DNA from: Sycon ciliatum
Taxonomy: Eukaryota > Porifera > Calcarea > Leucosolenida > Sycettidae
Direction of reading: 5' to 3'
Length of the DNA: 64,000 nt
NCBI RefSeq assembly: GCF_964019385.1
Contig: NC_088643.1
Span: 47,966,190 to 48,030,189, forward strand
A program made the translations under genes and the position numbers. This document shows positions 42,890 to 58,958 of this stretch, one piece after another. Positions within the stretch are counted from its first letter, which is position 1. Every line of letters begins with the position of its first letter. The notes under the pieces are model-generated. The model was not told the DNA's origin, did not search any database, and saw nothing but the letters and a program-made list of their open reading frames with translations.

Positions 42890-44017
42890 TTTTACAGATA
42901 AGGTGAGAGGCTGCATTGAGCTGGTAGCCTTCAGAAGAACACCCGGCATTGTTCACTCTGATCCACATCAGTTCTCATGCTCAGCTCCTAACTATCGCCA
43001 TTGGGTTTCCTACAGTAACTCAAGCCACTATTCGCTTACCGCATCAGCCTTGTGATGTAGCACTTTGTTGAAGATGCTGTGAAAGGCAAATTGGTAGCGA
43101 TCCCAGAACAATCCACGGAGGCAACCTTGAATAAGACAGAGTATTAGTGTTAGCTGGATGGTGCTGCGGCTGACGGGCATGTCCGTTATTGGTTCCGGTG
43201 GACTAGTACGTAGGGGTAGACCCTCGCTACGGCGAGGCGGTTGTCGAACCAGGTAGATAAATAGGCCATAAACCAAGAGGAAAGATGCCAGTATATCTGC
43301 ACCAGCATCAATATAGTAGCCAAGAGTTCCCCAACCGTTGACGTACATTGAATGTTTCAGCTGTCGTCTGAACACAACACCATCCAGCATGTCCAAGAAT
43401 ATTCTGAACTGACATACACCAACGGCAATTTGGCGGATTTTGAAGTTCTCAGACGACACTAGGTATGCACCAAAGGCACCTACAAATATGTGCATTGTTG
43501 TAATAAAGTTCGGGGTTATGAAGGGAAGTTCAGACAAGTGAGTATAACTTTCAAATGCCTCTGCTGCGTAGTGATGAACGTGATGACACATATGATCTTG
43601 CATCATGAGCTTCACGGACGGCCTCGGAACCGTAGACGAGCAATTGGACGCCTGGCATGGTAGCTTACCCAATACTCCATAGAAATACAGATCAGCAACG
43701 ACGAATGAAGCACCGAGAACTAGACAGAAGATCACAGGAGGTGATACCAAGCCGTACCGCGAAAGTACACCACCGTCCATTACTAATCTTAGCCTGGCCA
43801 AGTATTGGCCGGCGCGAAAGACAAGGAGATTGAAGCAGTTTTCTCCGGTTTTGAGGCAACAGTACACACTACACGCAGGCGCTATTCCGGTGGTAGATGA
43901 GACAAGAGGCTGTTGAGATGTCACCCTCGAGGCCTCAAAGGTTCGGCCACTACTCACAGCATTATTTTCAATATCTGATGTAAAAGGACAAGAGCAGGCA
44001 TCGTCCAAAACAGACAC
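37993..44017 (-). CDS. Ceramide phosphoethanolamine synthase-like gene A, 4 coding exons, up to 403 aa
   Basis: The protein is a multipass CDP-alcohol phosphatidyltransferase. Exons (minus): 44017-43040, 41330-41208, 39821-39741, 38022-37993; every junction is phase 0 with GT-AG. The catalytic region reads FRIFLDMLDGVVFRR then GYYIDAGAD, i.e. DxxDG...R...GxxxDxxxD. Membrane segments: FCLVLGASFVVADLYFYG, MHIFVGAFGAYLV, ILASFLLVYGLFIYLV, IQLTLILCLIQGCL, the exon 2 WKLSSAEGMLGFV region and exon 3 GFIQLGVVVIISQ. The LPFITPNFITT block before the motif and the overall plan suit invertebrate CPES, which makes ceramide phosphoethanolamine in the Golgi. Another phosphotransferase of the same superfamily is possible. 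Start uncertain: 44017 (403 aa) or 43780 (324 aa). The last exon encodes only nine residues. Paralog B lies 3.8 kb upstream in the same orientation. Confidence 0.75.
38314..38364. repeat. Tandem duplication of 25 bp
   Basis: AATGGTCCAGGTGTATTCAA plus AGA(A/G)C occurs twice in a row. Confidence 0.7.
38440..38520 (+). mobile_element. tRNA-like SINE head (fragment) in CPES-A intron 3
   Basis: GGGTAGAGCATCGCTGG resembles an A box and CTGGTTCGAGTCCTGG a B box. The T-stem pairs at only four of five positions and no acceptor stem closes, so it is a SINE relic rather than a tRNA gene. Confidence 0.45.
40213..40276. repeat. 16-bp tandem repeat, four copies
   Basis: Unit GAGACTTCAGTACAGC (one copy ends in T), in CPES-A intron 2. 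Confidence 0.85.
40348..40769. mobile_element. TIR element CCGTAAAAGCC...GGCTTTTACGG, TA target
   Basis: CCGTAAAAGCCCGTGTATAG at the left and the inverse CTGTATACGCC... form ending CTTTTACGG at the right, with TA on both sides (40346-40347, 40770-40771). Inside are several GGGCGTATAC/GGGCGTGTACA words. 422 bp, non-coding, CPES-A intron 2. Confidence 0.7.
40964..41065 (-). repeat. 51-bp tandem duplication with a tRNA-like sequence
   Basis: CTTGCTTGTCATGAGCAATG starts two adjacent near-identical copies (40964, 41015). On the minus strand AACTCAGATAGTTAGAGCAT and the following CAAGCAAGTTCCAGCCCCGG look like the A and B box ends of a tRNA-derived SINE; the duplication lies in its A-box half. Confidence 0.55.
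41958..42113. repeat. CA/CACATG-rich microsatellite
   Basis: (CA)n interspersed with CATGCA and ATACA units in CPES-A intron 1. All frames across it are His/Thr or Cys/Val artefacts. Confidence 0.9.
42820..42886. repeat. (CA)n microsatellite
   Basis: About 33 uninterrupted CA units, CPES-A intron 1, 150 bp from exon 1. Confidence 0.95.
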
Positions 44018-44206
44018 ACTGACAAGACGTAGATCTACGGAAAGTAGGTACGCGTGGGAGGATTGAGGGATTTCCCCTCCGCGCCAACCGGCCCCGCCCC
44101 GCGGCTGTTACTTTTGAAACAACAGCAAGAGAGGTTTTTAATTAATTTTGCAGAGTGAACATGGTGAACGTTTGCGCAAATTTTCGTTTGACGAGAAGCG
44201 AAACTA

Positions 44207-44602
44207 CAGTCCATTCATAAAAAGATGGGTCCTGGCTCTGGCGAGCTCCCGTATTTGGCGATTTTTCGTGATTTCATCGTACACAGTGCAGTGCTGCGAA
44301 CTTTGAAATTTGAAAAAGGGTCCAAAAAGGGTGCCTGAACTGGGGTTCGAACCGCAGAATGCACTGTTGCAGGCGGGGTCAAACGGCCTGGATTTTGATG
44401 GTTTTTCCCAATTCAGTGCTTTTGGGGCAAAACCTGGCCGAAATCCTATTCTTGCTATGGCTTGCTTTTTGGACAAAAAAACTTCAGAAACATAATTGGA
44501 AGAGGATTCCATATGGGATTGCAGAAAAAAATTCTAAAGAAACTCAACGTTTGACCCATTTATGGCCAAAAGCTAGAAGTTCATTTTTTTCTGAATGGAC
44601 TG
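44207..44602. mobile_element. TIR element CAGTCCATTCA, TA target (pogo-like)
   Basis: CAGTCCATTCATAAAAAG at the left and the inverse of CAGTCCATTCAGAAAAAA at the right, with TA at 44205-44206 and 44603-44604. 396 bp; GGGGTTCGAACCGCAG inside is tRNA-B-box-like by chance or from a nested SINE. Lies just upstream of CPES-A. Confidence 0.75.
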
Positions 44603-45200
44603 TAATAATAATTATTACATTGTACTTATATACTTGTCTTTGTGCCATGCGCCAACGACTATCAGTATCATGACTACGTTGAACGTTCGCACGCGCAGCT
44701 GCTTTGAACGTGAAACAAACTTTCGCAGGTATTATTTTCGCTCATGGCCGGACCAGGCCAGTACAGCGTCAGTGGTGCATGGTGAGCCAACCTCAGCTCA
44801 ATCCTCATTTTTGTGCTTGATCTCTACTCTTGGCTTGGTCCGCGAGTAGTAGGCAGGGAGTCGTAAAATACCGGTATTTACGACTCCCTGGTAGTAGGCT
44901 TAGTACAGCGTACTAGCTTTCCCATAGATGTCACATAATAGTCATTGTGGCAGCCCGAGTTGCTTCATCTCCGATCTCCTGCCTGCTCAGAGTCGGTAAC
45001 ATCAAGAGTACATAACCCCCCCAGAGAGGCCAGAGTGTGCAACGCCTGATCCTGCTGATCCAGGTCTTGGTGGATCTTCGTCATAATACCAAGAGTACTC
45101 TTGATACAGTAATACCTACCGTACACATGTACATGTACGTACCATCGAGTTTGAATACAGTATTCCGATTTCCTTGGTGGGCAAAGGTAAGGATAATTAA
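44603..45200. other. Intergenic between the CPES-like genes, with hairpin and CAAGAGT half-sites
   Basis: CAGGGAGTCGTAAAATACC at about 44858 meets its inverse GGTATTTACGACTCCCTG ending near 44893, one base unequal. ATCAAGAGTACATAACCCCC at 45001 is a half copy of the dispersed palindrome, and TACCAAGAGTACTCTTGATA at 45088-45107 is a self-complementary relative. Confidence 0.6.
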
Positions 45201-46465
45201 AGGGGAAGTTAAGCCTAAAATCAAAATAATTAAATAATTTCACCAGTTGTAGTCTTCGGGGTGCTGAGTCGAATGGTCGTGGTCCGAGGAAGCTGAGACG
45301 CTCCCTTCCTACTTTAATCCCAATCGAACTCGCGCACTTCCACCGAAACTGGGTGACTGCGCCCTCCTAGATGGGGATTTGTATGCAAAATGTCACGTGT
45401 AAAAGCGCCATTTCGTTCTTATAAAAGCACGGATGACCGCGATTGGCCCATATGTTGTAGTCTTTTGGACGCTGAGTCGACTGGTTTTGGTCCGAGAAAG
45501 CTGCGATGCAGCGTTCCTCCTTTATTCCCAATCGAACATGGTTGAACAAGCGGTCATGTGCTCCTGCATGCCCAAGTCACCTGGTCACAGCGCCAGCAGT
45601 AGTCATAGCCCGAAATTGCCGGCAATTCTTTGAGCAATATATCGAAATGCCAGATTGCCGGCAATTTTTGAGCAATTTATCGAAAAGCGTTAGATTTCAG
45701 ATGGGAATTTTGAATTTCCTCCCTAAAACTGGGCTAAAAACGCCGTTTCGTTCTTATAAAAGCGCGGATGACCGCGATTGGTCCATATGTTGGAGTCTTT
45801 TGGCCGCTGAGTCAACTGGTTTTGGTCCGAAAAGGCTGCGATGCAGCGTTCGGCCCTTATTTCTGTTTGAGTAAGCGGTTACGTGCTCATTTACAGCCTG
45901 TTTGGGAGCAATTTGAGAGCAATATTTCGACTGCCAAAAGAAATGCCAGGCAAATTTTCGAAAAAGAGGCAGCAAAATATTGCCGCAATTTATCGGCCCG
46001 GGCCGGGCAATTTCGGGCTTTGACTAGCCAGCAGGCGACAACTTTCACACCACACACTTACCAAGGTTCAACTCGAGTGACAGGACTGCACCCAAAAAAG
46101 GTCAAACAGGCTGTAAGCTGTACCCTGCAGGCAAGGTGACCAGGTGACCGCTTGTTCAAGCATGTTCGATTGGGAATAAAGGAGGAACGCTGCATCGCAG
46201 CTTTCTCGGACCAACGCCAGTCGACTCAGCGTCCAAAAGACTACAACATATGGGCCAATCGCGGTCATCCGTGCTTTTATAAGAACGAAATGGCGCTTTT
46301 AGTGACATTTTGCATACAAATCCCCATCTAGTAGTAGTAGGGCGCAGTCACCCAGTTTCGGTGGAAGTGCGCGAGTTCGATTGGGATTAAAGTAGGAAGG
46401 GAGCGTCTCAGCTTCCTCGGACCAAGACCATTCGACTCAGCACCCCGAAGACTACAACTGGTGAA
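45201..46465. mobile_element. T2/Kolobok-like element C, larger, right tip missing
   Basis: TTAA (45197-45200) then AGGGGAAGTTAAGCCTAAAA, and the same long arms as elements A and B (TAGTCTTCGGGGTGCTGAGT, GGATGACCGCGATTGG, CGATTGGGAATAAAGG inverted). The right arm stops at ACTACAACTGGTGAAG without the last ~35 bp or TTAA. The centre holds an extra ~400 bp with a further degenerate partial arm (45730-45870) and CCGGCAATT repeats. Confidence 0.7.
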
Positions 46466-47002
46466 GTGCAGCACAACGAGGGGTGCAGTACTGTACAGAC
46501 TCACAGACTCAGTGTATTCAACATTTCTATACAACTAGGTACTAGTATTGGTGAGGAGTCCAGTACATGACGTCATTGTATCAGCATAACTCGTGCAGTG
46601 TTGGGCAGTACAGTACGTTTAAGTCAAGTGTGACACTTCACGAGTTCCCACTGATCCCTTGTTGAGCTTGATGGTCGGCTTGGTGTCGCAACAGACCTCA
46701 ACTGATTCACTGAGCTTCCACGCAGTGCAATCAAGCTTTCCTATACAACAACTGATGCACTAACCCCTGTTTCTCCCAGTGCCAGAGAGTTGGTTCTTAT
46801 TCTGACTATGCTCCCTAAAACGTCGAACACAGTGTAAAAAAAGAAAGAAAAAGGTGTGAGTGCTATGGTTGAGACATGGCTACAAACCCACAACAATTGA
46901 AGCTGCAGGAAGCATCAAACATTACCTTGAGTTTTGCATGGCAGATGTGCCGTCCTACAATGGTACAAGTACCTATGCAGCCCCATTTGCCACATCTGTG
47001 TA

Positions 47003-47040
<38 letters not shown>

Positions 47041-47852
47041 AGTTCCCAATTGACCGTGGGCCGCAGCACGGCTGGAAAGGTTGTCTCCTTTCCAAGCAGG
47101 ACTTGACCCCGGTACCTCTCTTGGTTCGCAATCACGCTCATGGACCAACCCACAGTACCTGCCTGCGTCACCACCAACTACCACCAGTAAATTTCCATTT
47201 AGAATTTCAGAAAACACTAAAAGAAATTTACGTCAGAGCTGAAGCTCATCTTTTTGATAACCAGAAACGAGAAATTTGGAAGTGTTAGATTTTTGAACAG
47301 AAGGAAATGCTGGAACATATCGAACACCTAAGATTCAATTTGTCAAAACATGCCCGCGCTGCAAACGGAAAGAGAGAAGTTTTAAACTTGAGAGAATTAT
47401 TATAGATTTGGATCATAATATAGGCAGAAGTGCAGGATGATGCCACTATTACCCGTGTCTGCGGTAGATAATGTGCATAGAGCAGGAAACACTTCTCTCT
47501 TTCTCTCGATCTCGTCTAAACCAGAAGGTCTATACAGTATAGCCTTTGGGTGGCATTGAGAAATAAATAGAACGTCCAAAAATGCACTGGCCCGTGCCTT
47601 TCTGAAGTAAACAAAATCCTGATAATATATCAATGCAAGAAAAGCAAGCAACATTCTAATGTCGACATAGGACGGAACACTAACTTCGAAATAGATCGGT
47701 AGAAGCGGCCTGACATCAAGTCCAACAAAAATCTTGAACATCGGTACAAATTGCTGTACTTGTTTCATGGGGGTGCCCACTGCAATGCCTGGCATGCTGC
47801 TGGAGTAGTGGAGTGGTCAAGTCAATCGTGTAATCAAGTGCTGAGCTCTAGG
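46466..47852. other. Region downstream of CPES-like gene B; contains a SINE-like copy
   Basis: Holds the inverted SINE-like copy at 47033-47170 and a short TC/AC microsatellite at 47003-47041. A 131-codon frame at 47400-47795 (minus) starts after the gene B stop and has no recognised domain; it is probably 3' UTR or intergenic. Confidence 0.4.
47033..47170 (-). mobile_element. tRNA-derived SINE-like repeat, copy 2
   Basis: On the minus strand: GTGGGTTGGTCCATGAGC (A-box-like), GTACCGGGGTCAAGTCCTGC (B-box-like), then CCAGCCGTGCTG and CAATTGGGAACTTG, followed by a (GT)n tail. Same order as the copy at 30221-30435. Confidence 0.6.
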
Positions 47853-53193
<5,341 letters not shown>

Positions 53194-54500
53194 ACGTTGG
53201 CAGTATTAGTAGCAGAATACGATATCTAGTCCATTGGAAATCTGCTTCTACACTGACTGTTCTTTCGGTGTACGCACGGCTTTCCAAAGCCACTTCAGAA
53301 GAGCACTTGATATTGACCTCTAACTTAGTCTAAGGTCAGACTGAAAAGCTTCGTCGCACTCTCACCCTCACTGCCGAGCAGCAGCCGGGGCAAGGACGTG
53401 TGATTATGATACCTCGCGGCTAGAGCCGAACAGAGCTACTCCTTTCGAACTAAATAATTGTACTTTTCATAACATCCCGCGCTCGCCCAGGAGGCAAGTC
53501 TGTGCTGCTACCTGCACACGCGGTGACGGGGCTTCAGCAAGTAGTCTCTCACACTGCAGAGCAAAGTAAATAGCTGCTTTCTTCTTTTACGCCGTGCTAG
53601 TGCACTACAATGAGCCGCAACGAGCTAAACAGGAAAAAAACTGCAAAAATGTATGCTCAGATAATTATGGGGACCGCGATCTGAACTGATCCGTGCAAAG
53701 TGCTACGCCGCTTGCAAACTGCTGGCGGATGCGGGTGGAGGCCTCCTCAGCCTGCGCTCGCTAGCTCTCTTATCCAATGCAGTGGATACTCGCCCACTGC
53801 TTCCGATATCTTGCATGCACTGTCTGAAGTTCTCTGCAAGCTGTTTACGCTCCTAGAATGCTAAATCCTCCGCGCGAGTGTTCCTCTAACAACGAGCCTG
53901 TTGTTCTCCGTTCATACCAACAAGCGACGTGGGATCACTTTCACTCGTGTCTTTTCGAAAGAGCTGTGGAGCTCGAGCTAGCTGCCACCCAAACGATTGA
54001 CTTGCATGCTGCGTGCAAAACAGAGCTAGCTCTGTGTCGGCACAAACCCCACGAAGGACATGCTTGTACTGCACTGTTGTAGGAAGGACAACGCAGAGGG
54101 TGAGCCTAGCCTAGCCTAGCCGGCTAGCCGTGAGTTCGATTGAGGATATTTTCACCGTTCAGCGCCTGCTCACGTGAACCGAAGTGTATGGCGTGACCGT
54201 TCACCGTAGTGACCGATGACCGTGCACGCGTGGCGTAGGTAGTGTGTCATCATGCCCTAATTCATGCATCGACGGAACGGTGTGACTGACTTGTCATCGG
54301 TCATGGTCATCGAGAATCCATCATCATAGTTCACAAAATGGTTCATACGCGGACGTCGCGGATCGGAGTCAAGTCAGTCAGTCACTGTCATGTCAGACAG
54401 TCACACACTTACTAGTACTAGCAGTAGCTGCACTCACCGCAGAAGTCATGATAAATCGACGATTTCAATGATTATAAAAAACCATTGCCATGGCATTGGC
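53194..54500. other. Upstream region of CPES-like gene B
   Basis: Probable promoter and 5' UTR of gene B on the minus strand. No TATA box or repeat stands out, apart from a short (CTAGC)n near 54105. A 74-codon frame at 53858-54082 has no motif. Confidence 0.4.
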
Positions 54501-55280
54501 ATTGGCATTGAGCTCATGTCATGGTTGATACTGAGTACATGTACTGACTATGTGACATGAGCTCAATACAAGCATCACATGCTTGAAGGCGCTTTTGAAG
54601 TTTGTGTACATGCAATGGGCATGATCTTCAATGTAGCGGCCTTTGTACCAGTCCTTGAACAAGGGTCTCATTTTCAGGGATGAAGGCTGACCCCCCCCCC
54701 CCCCCTCAAATGAATGCAGTAGCCTTTGCTGAGTACAAATCGAACGCATACATGTACATGCACATAAAAAATGTCGGTTGACTTGGGATTTTAACCCGCT
54801 CGGCGCTCTACAAGTACATGTACTCAGTTGTACTGTACATGTACATACTAGTAGTAGTGACCAAGAGTACATAACCCCGGTAGGGTGGGGGGGGGGGGGG
54901 GGGGTAATTCAATGCACAAAGTGTGCAGAGCAGTACATGTACATACAAGTCGTGAATCATAATGCCAAATGCCGCTGTCTGATGATTGCTGAAATGCGCC
55001 ACGAAAACTTGAAGTACAACTCAGCCTTTCGCTTCAGTTGTAGGTGTAACCCCAGGCCAGGGGTCCACGGTACTCAGTCTAGTCTAGGTGATGCACACAC
55101 ACATACGAAATTACGAATGATGCCATTCAGAATACAGCAACTTTGAAACCTGCCCTACTTTGGTGCATGACTGATTTTTTCCCGGTCATGATACACCCGG
55201 ATTCCGCTTGGTTCAGGGTTTTACTGTACTGTTTGCATGGAGTGCATTTATAATTTGACTGGCAAACCTGCAATCCACGG
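54501..55280. other. Intergenic with ACATGTAC words, a stem-loop and a CAAGAGT half-site
   Basis: TTGAGCTCATGTCA near 54507 pairs with TGACATGAGCTCAA near 54555. ACCAAGAGTACATAACCCCG at 54860 is a left half of the dispersed palindrome followed, as at 11667, by a G run (54886-54903). Another C run is at 54691-54705. No gene. Confidence 0.5.
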
Positions 55281-55284
55281 AGTG

Positions 55285-55830
55285 CTGGTGTACATGTGCA
55301 TACATATTCCAGTCTTGGTGTACATGTGCATACATATTCCAGTCTTGGTGTACATGTGCATACATATTCCAGTCTTGGTGTACATGTGCATACATATTCC
55401 AGTCTTGGTGTACATGTGCATACATATTCCAGTCTTGGTGTACATGTGCATACATATTCCAGTCTTGGTGTACATGTGCATACATATTCCAGTCTTGGTG
55501 TACATGTGCATACATATTCCAGTCTTGGTGTACATGTGCATACATGTACATATTCCAGTCTTGGTGTACATGTGCATACATATTCCAGTCTTGGTGTACA
55601 TGTGCATACATATTCCAGTCTTGGTGTACATGTGCATACATATTCCAGTCTTGGTGTGCATGTGCATACATATTCCAGTCTTGGTGTACATGTGCATACA
55701 TATTCCAGTCTTGGTGTACATGTGCATACATATTCCAGTCTTGGTGTACATGTGCATACATATTCCAGTCTTGGTGTACATGTGCATACAGATTCCAGTC
55801 TTGGTGTACATGTGCATACAGATTCCAGTA
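55285..55830. repeat. 30-bp minisatellite, about 18 copies
   Basis: Unit TACATGTGCATACATATTCC plus AGTCTTGGTG. Copies are almost identical; one near 55541 has an extra TACATG and the last two read ACAGATT for ACATATT. Because 30 is a multiple of three and the unit lacks stops in several frames, it generates long decapeptide-repeat frames on both strands that are not genes. Confidence 0.95.
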
Positions 55831-55919
55831 TACAATAGCATGCTGTCCGCAGATTGAGCATTCCTGATACATGTACTGCATGTATTCTGGACAGCCAACC
55901 TACTTTCATGTACAGTACG

Positions 55920-56101
55920 CAGGACCGGCGGAAGCAGTCTTGGATTGGTCCGGCCATACCCTAGCCTTTCATACAGTTTGTGTATGATATGGAGGGTACA
56001 CTATGGTGTACACATGACCTCCTCAGCAGTAAACACACGCTGGTAGCCAAAAAGTTGGTCCGGCCACGGCCTGACCAACCGGACCGGTTCCGCCGGGCCT
56101 G
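55920..56101. mobile_element. Small inverted-repeat element CAGGACCGGCGGAA...TTCCGCCGGGCCTG
   Basis: Ends CAGGACCGGCGGAA and, inverted, CAGGCCCGGCGGAACC. Inner ATTGGTCCGGCCA and TTGGTCCGGCCACGG are direct relatives. The ends resemble hAT-type CAGGGCCGG termini, but no 8-bp duplication is visible. Confidence 0.5.
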
Positions 56102-57208
56102 AGTAGGTTAACTTAATGGTGTATGCAAACGACAATAGTAATCAATACTAAGACTTGGTAACCATAGACATGCCTACGACCCATATGGCCTGATGTTGCC
56201 TTGTAGGCAGCACAGGGACACATGCCGGTGGTGGGGCCATGATCGTCTGCTCAATTCCAGCTCACACCCGGCTCAATCCTGGTTATGGACATACCCGTAA
56301 TAATTATGACCATACCTATTCGGACTTCACTATGACATTGCTTGTCCTGCGCTGTCACCCGCACTGTCAATTATTTGTCTGCCTTGGCCAGTGACATACA
56401 GCGGGTGTGGATGACCACCATTCGCAACAAGTCAACACTTTTTATAGGGCTAGTGCATACAACTCCACTGGGGGGAAACCCTGTTTGATGGCAGGTCATC
56501 GATCGCATACACCAATACGGTAGCACTGTCCTAGACTCCTGGTCATACTACAAGTACAAGTACAGGTACAATGACATCATGATTAATAAAATTTTGTCGA
56601 TTTGAGTGGCTTCCACCAGTCACATTCAGTCGTTCACTTGCATGGGCGTGATTGGATTGTCACTGTTTTTTTCTTCTAAACCTTTGTGTGGTGTTTCCCT
56701 CAGAAGACGTGGGATAAGGTGGATGATAAGTTCCGAATATGACTATTTCCACGAAGATCAACCTTTTTTGCGGCATTCCCTGTAAAAGCTACAGTAGAAT
56801 CTACAATACACACATTGCGAAGCAAGCCCACTCGCAGGTAGAGGAATGGAACACAATATCTCATTGCTATGACATGAACTGATCTGAACAATCATTTCAT
56901 TACCCTTCAACTCACCTATCCCGAGATGCTTCATTTCTTTAAAAAGAGTCGCAAGTGAAGATAGTATAATTATGCCAACTGGTGACAATTGTCAGCCCAC
57001 GGTCCCAGTCAGCGGCCTGTACTCCCCATGAATGGCACAAGGCAACCATGACTTCCCACATTGGGTCTGTGATGTTGTCCTACCACACAAGTTATTGCCC
57101 TGGATCACGCTCAGTGAGTGTCCTTGCAACTGTGGATCTCAGTAGAGGGGGTTCCCGGCCCATCCTTTCAAACTTTCAGTGACCATGGGTTCATGGAGAT
57201 TACAGTTA
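56102..57208. other. Intergenic, no recognised gene
   Basis: No motif-bearing frame or clear repeat. Confidence 0.4.
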
Positions 57209-57892
57209 CAGGTCTGCTCTCGATATAACAACTCTCACTTGTACATAAACCGGCTCGCTAGTACGTAAAAAAATCAAATCCCGCGCCGAAACAGCATCAC
57301 TCCCATACAAATTTTGTTCTACACAACATAATCCTGCATGACATAAACCTCGACCGATGGCATAACACACGCTTCGGCGTGGTCCCCGGTGTGCGCACTC
57401 TCGATACAACATAAATTCACGTGCACGGTACGATCAAGCGGCAGCTGTGGCTAGGCAGTTTAGGCCAGTTTAGTCCTACATAACGTAAACCTCAGCATAA
57501 CGCACCCTACGGCACGGTCCCCGACGTGTGCACTCTCGATACAACGTAGATTCATGTGCGTGGTACAATCAAGCTGTAGCCGTAGCTAGCCAGTTTAGTC
57601 CTATTGTGCATATATTCTGCGGCATTGATGGTATCTGATGTTGATGGTGGTACAGTGTGTATATGTTTGCACGGTTGAACCCACCTTGTAATGCCCTTCA
57701 TTTTGAGGTACATATTGTATTTTACACACGGTTTTCTACATAACATAACTCTGCTATGTACTAAGCTCTGTCTCTGACATTGAGCACTCTCTGCAGCTCG
57801 GGGATCAACGGATTTGTTTTTTTAACATAACTCTCGATATAACATAATTTTTGCGTGGTCCCAAAGATAACGTTATATGGAGAGTAGACCTG
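57209..57892. mobile_element. Pogo/Tigger-like MITE, TA target, 684 bp
   Basis: CAGGTCTGCTCTCGATATAA at the left; the inverse of CAGGTCTACTCTCCATATAA at the right; TA on both sides (57207-57208, 57893-57894). Many CTCGATA(C/T)AAC and ACATAA words inside, including GCACTCTCGATACAAC repeated. No transposase frame. A C run (57898-57915) follows. Confidence 0.8.
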
Positions 57893-58061
57893 TACTACCC
57901 CCCCCCCCCCCCCCCTTTCAGAGACTGAACTGGTCTGGATCCGCCAAGATCAGTATCGGGTATATTATATAGGGCCACCCTGCCACATTGCCGGCCCCGG
58001 TCTAAAACTTTAAAAAACGAGTGCTTTTAAAACATTCTAAATGCACTGTGCATCGTACATA

Positions 58062-58175
58062 CAGTTAACCTCGTGAATAACAACCTCGTGCGAATAACAC
58101 TTTCTCTTCTGAGACCAAGTAGCCTCAACATTTTCCCCATGGCCGATTGAGGGTTGCTATTTGTAGGGTTGACTG
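58062..58175. mobile_element. Pogo/Tigger-like MITE, 114 bp, TA target
   Basis: CAGTTAACCTCGTGAATAAC at the left; the inverse of CAGTCAACCCTACAAATAGC at the right; TA at 58060-58061 and 58176-58177. Non-coding. Confidence 0.75.
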
Positions 58176-58301
58176 TACTTATACGGACATAATAAGGCTC
58201 TAGAACCTCCTTTGCATCATGATTGCCTTGCGTATAACTTAGTGTCAGTACATCTACGAGCTAGGTGCATTCATGTGAATACGCAGCAAGGCGCGAATAG
58301 T

Positions 58302-58549
58302 TTTTAAAGAAATGCGGTCAACAGAACGAGCTGAACTGACATTTTACAAAGGCTTTATTATAATTCAATTTGTTATTCAAAACAACTGGATACGAAGGCT
58401 GTGAAGAAAAAGTGTGATAGGAAGAAAAAATATTTAAAAAAAGTTCTCCTTCCTTGTTCTTCACAGCCTTCACATCCAGTTGTTTTGAATTATAATAAAG
58501 CCTTTGTAATATATCAGTTCAGCTCGTTCTGTTGATCGCAATTCTTAAA
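58302..58549. repeat. Long inverted repeat, about 100-bp arms
   Basis: GGTCAACAGAACGAGCTGAA...AAAGGCTTTATTATAATTCA and AAACAACTGGAT...GAAGGCTGTGAAGAA in the left arm recur inverted in the right arm. The left arm has about 15 extra bases (TTTGTTATTC region). The loop is about 30-40 bp, A/T-rich. Confidence 0.75.
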
Positions 58550-58844
58550 ATTACTAATGACTCGAATACAAGTTGATAGGAAGGAAGACCTCCTCTTGCT
58601 CATCCGATTCGACTTACTGACACTCAATGATGGCGGCATTGTGAGACCGAATCCTGATGCTTCAGTTTAGAAGCAGGAAATTCCTCAGTCTTGCATGCAG
58701 GTCTGCCCATCACTCCTGGGTAATGTTCATCATGCACTGCGCACCTGGACACTGAGAACCAGAAAACCATAACATGGCTGGTTTATAATAGAACATGTAC
58801 AGTCACCAACTTCACAGTCAAGCCGAGGGGATTGCATAGAGATA

Positions 58845-58958
58845 CAGTAAAAACCTGATTTTTAAGCGACCACCCCCACGGTGCAAGCAAAAGCGGTCAT
58901 TTTAAAGCCAGAGCAGGTGGTCGCTAAACCCAGAGGTCGCTTACACCAGGTTTTACTG
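58845..58958. mobile_element. Pogo/Tigger-like MITE, 114 bp, TA target
   Basis: CAGTAAAAACCTGATTTTTA at the left; the inverse of CAGTAAAACCTGGTGTAAGC at the right, both leading into GCGACC; TA at 58843-58844 and 58959-58960. Almost the whole copy is one foldback. Confidence 0.8.

Noticed and set aside
44340..44385. GGGGTTCGAACCGCAG as a tRNA T-arm
   Set aside because: No cloverleaf could be drawn around it, and it lies inside a TIR element.
47400..47795. A 131-codon minus-strand frame just downstream of CPES-like gene B
   Set aside because: It follows the gene B stop codon at 47853-47855 and has no counterpart after gene A, no domain and no acceptor in phase.
55127..55957. Frames of 107-276 codons across the minisatellite on both strands
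   Set aside because: They are produced by the 30-bp repeat, which has no stop in several frames; no start context, domain or splice partner supports a protein.
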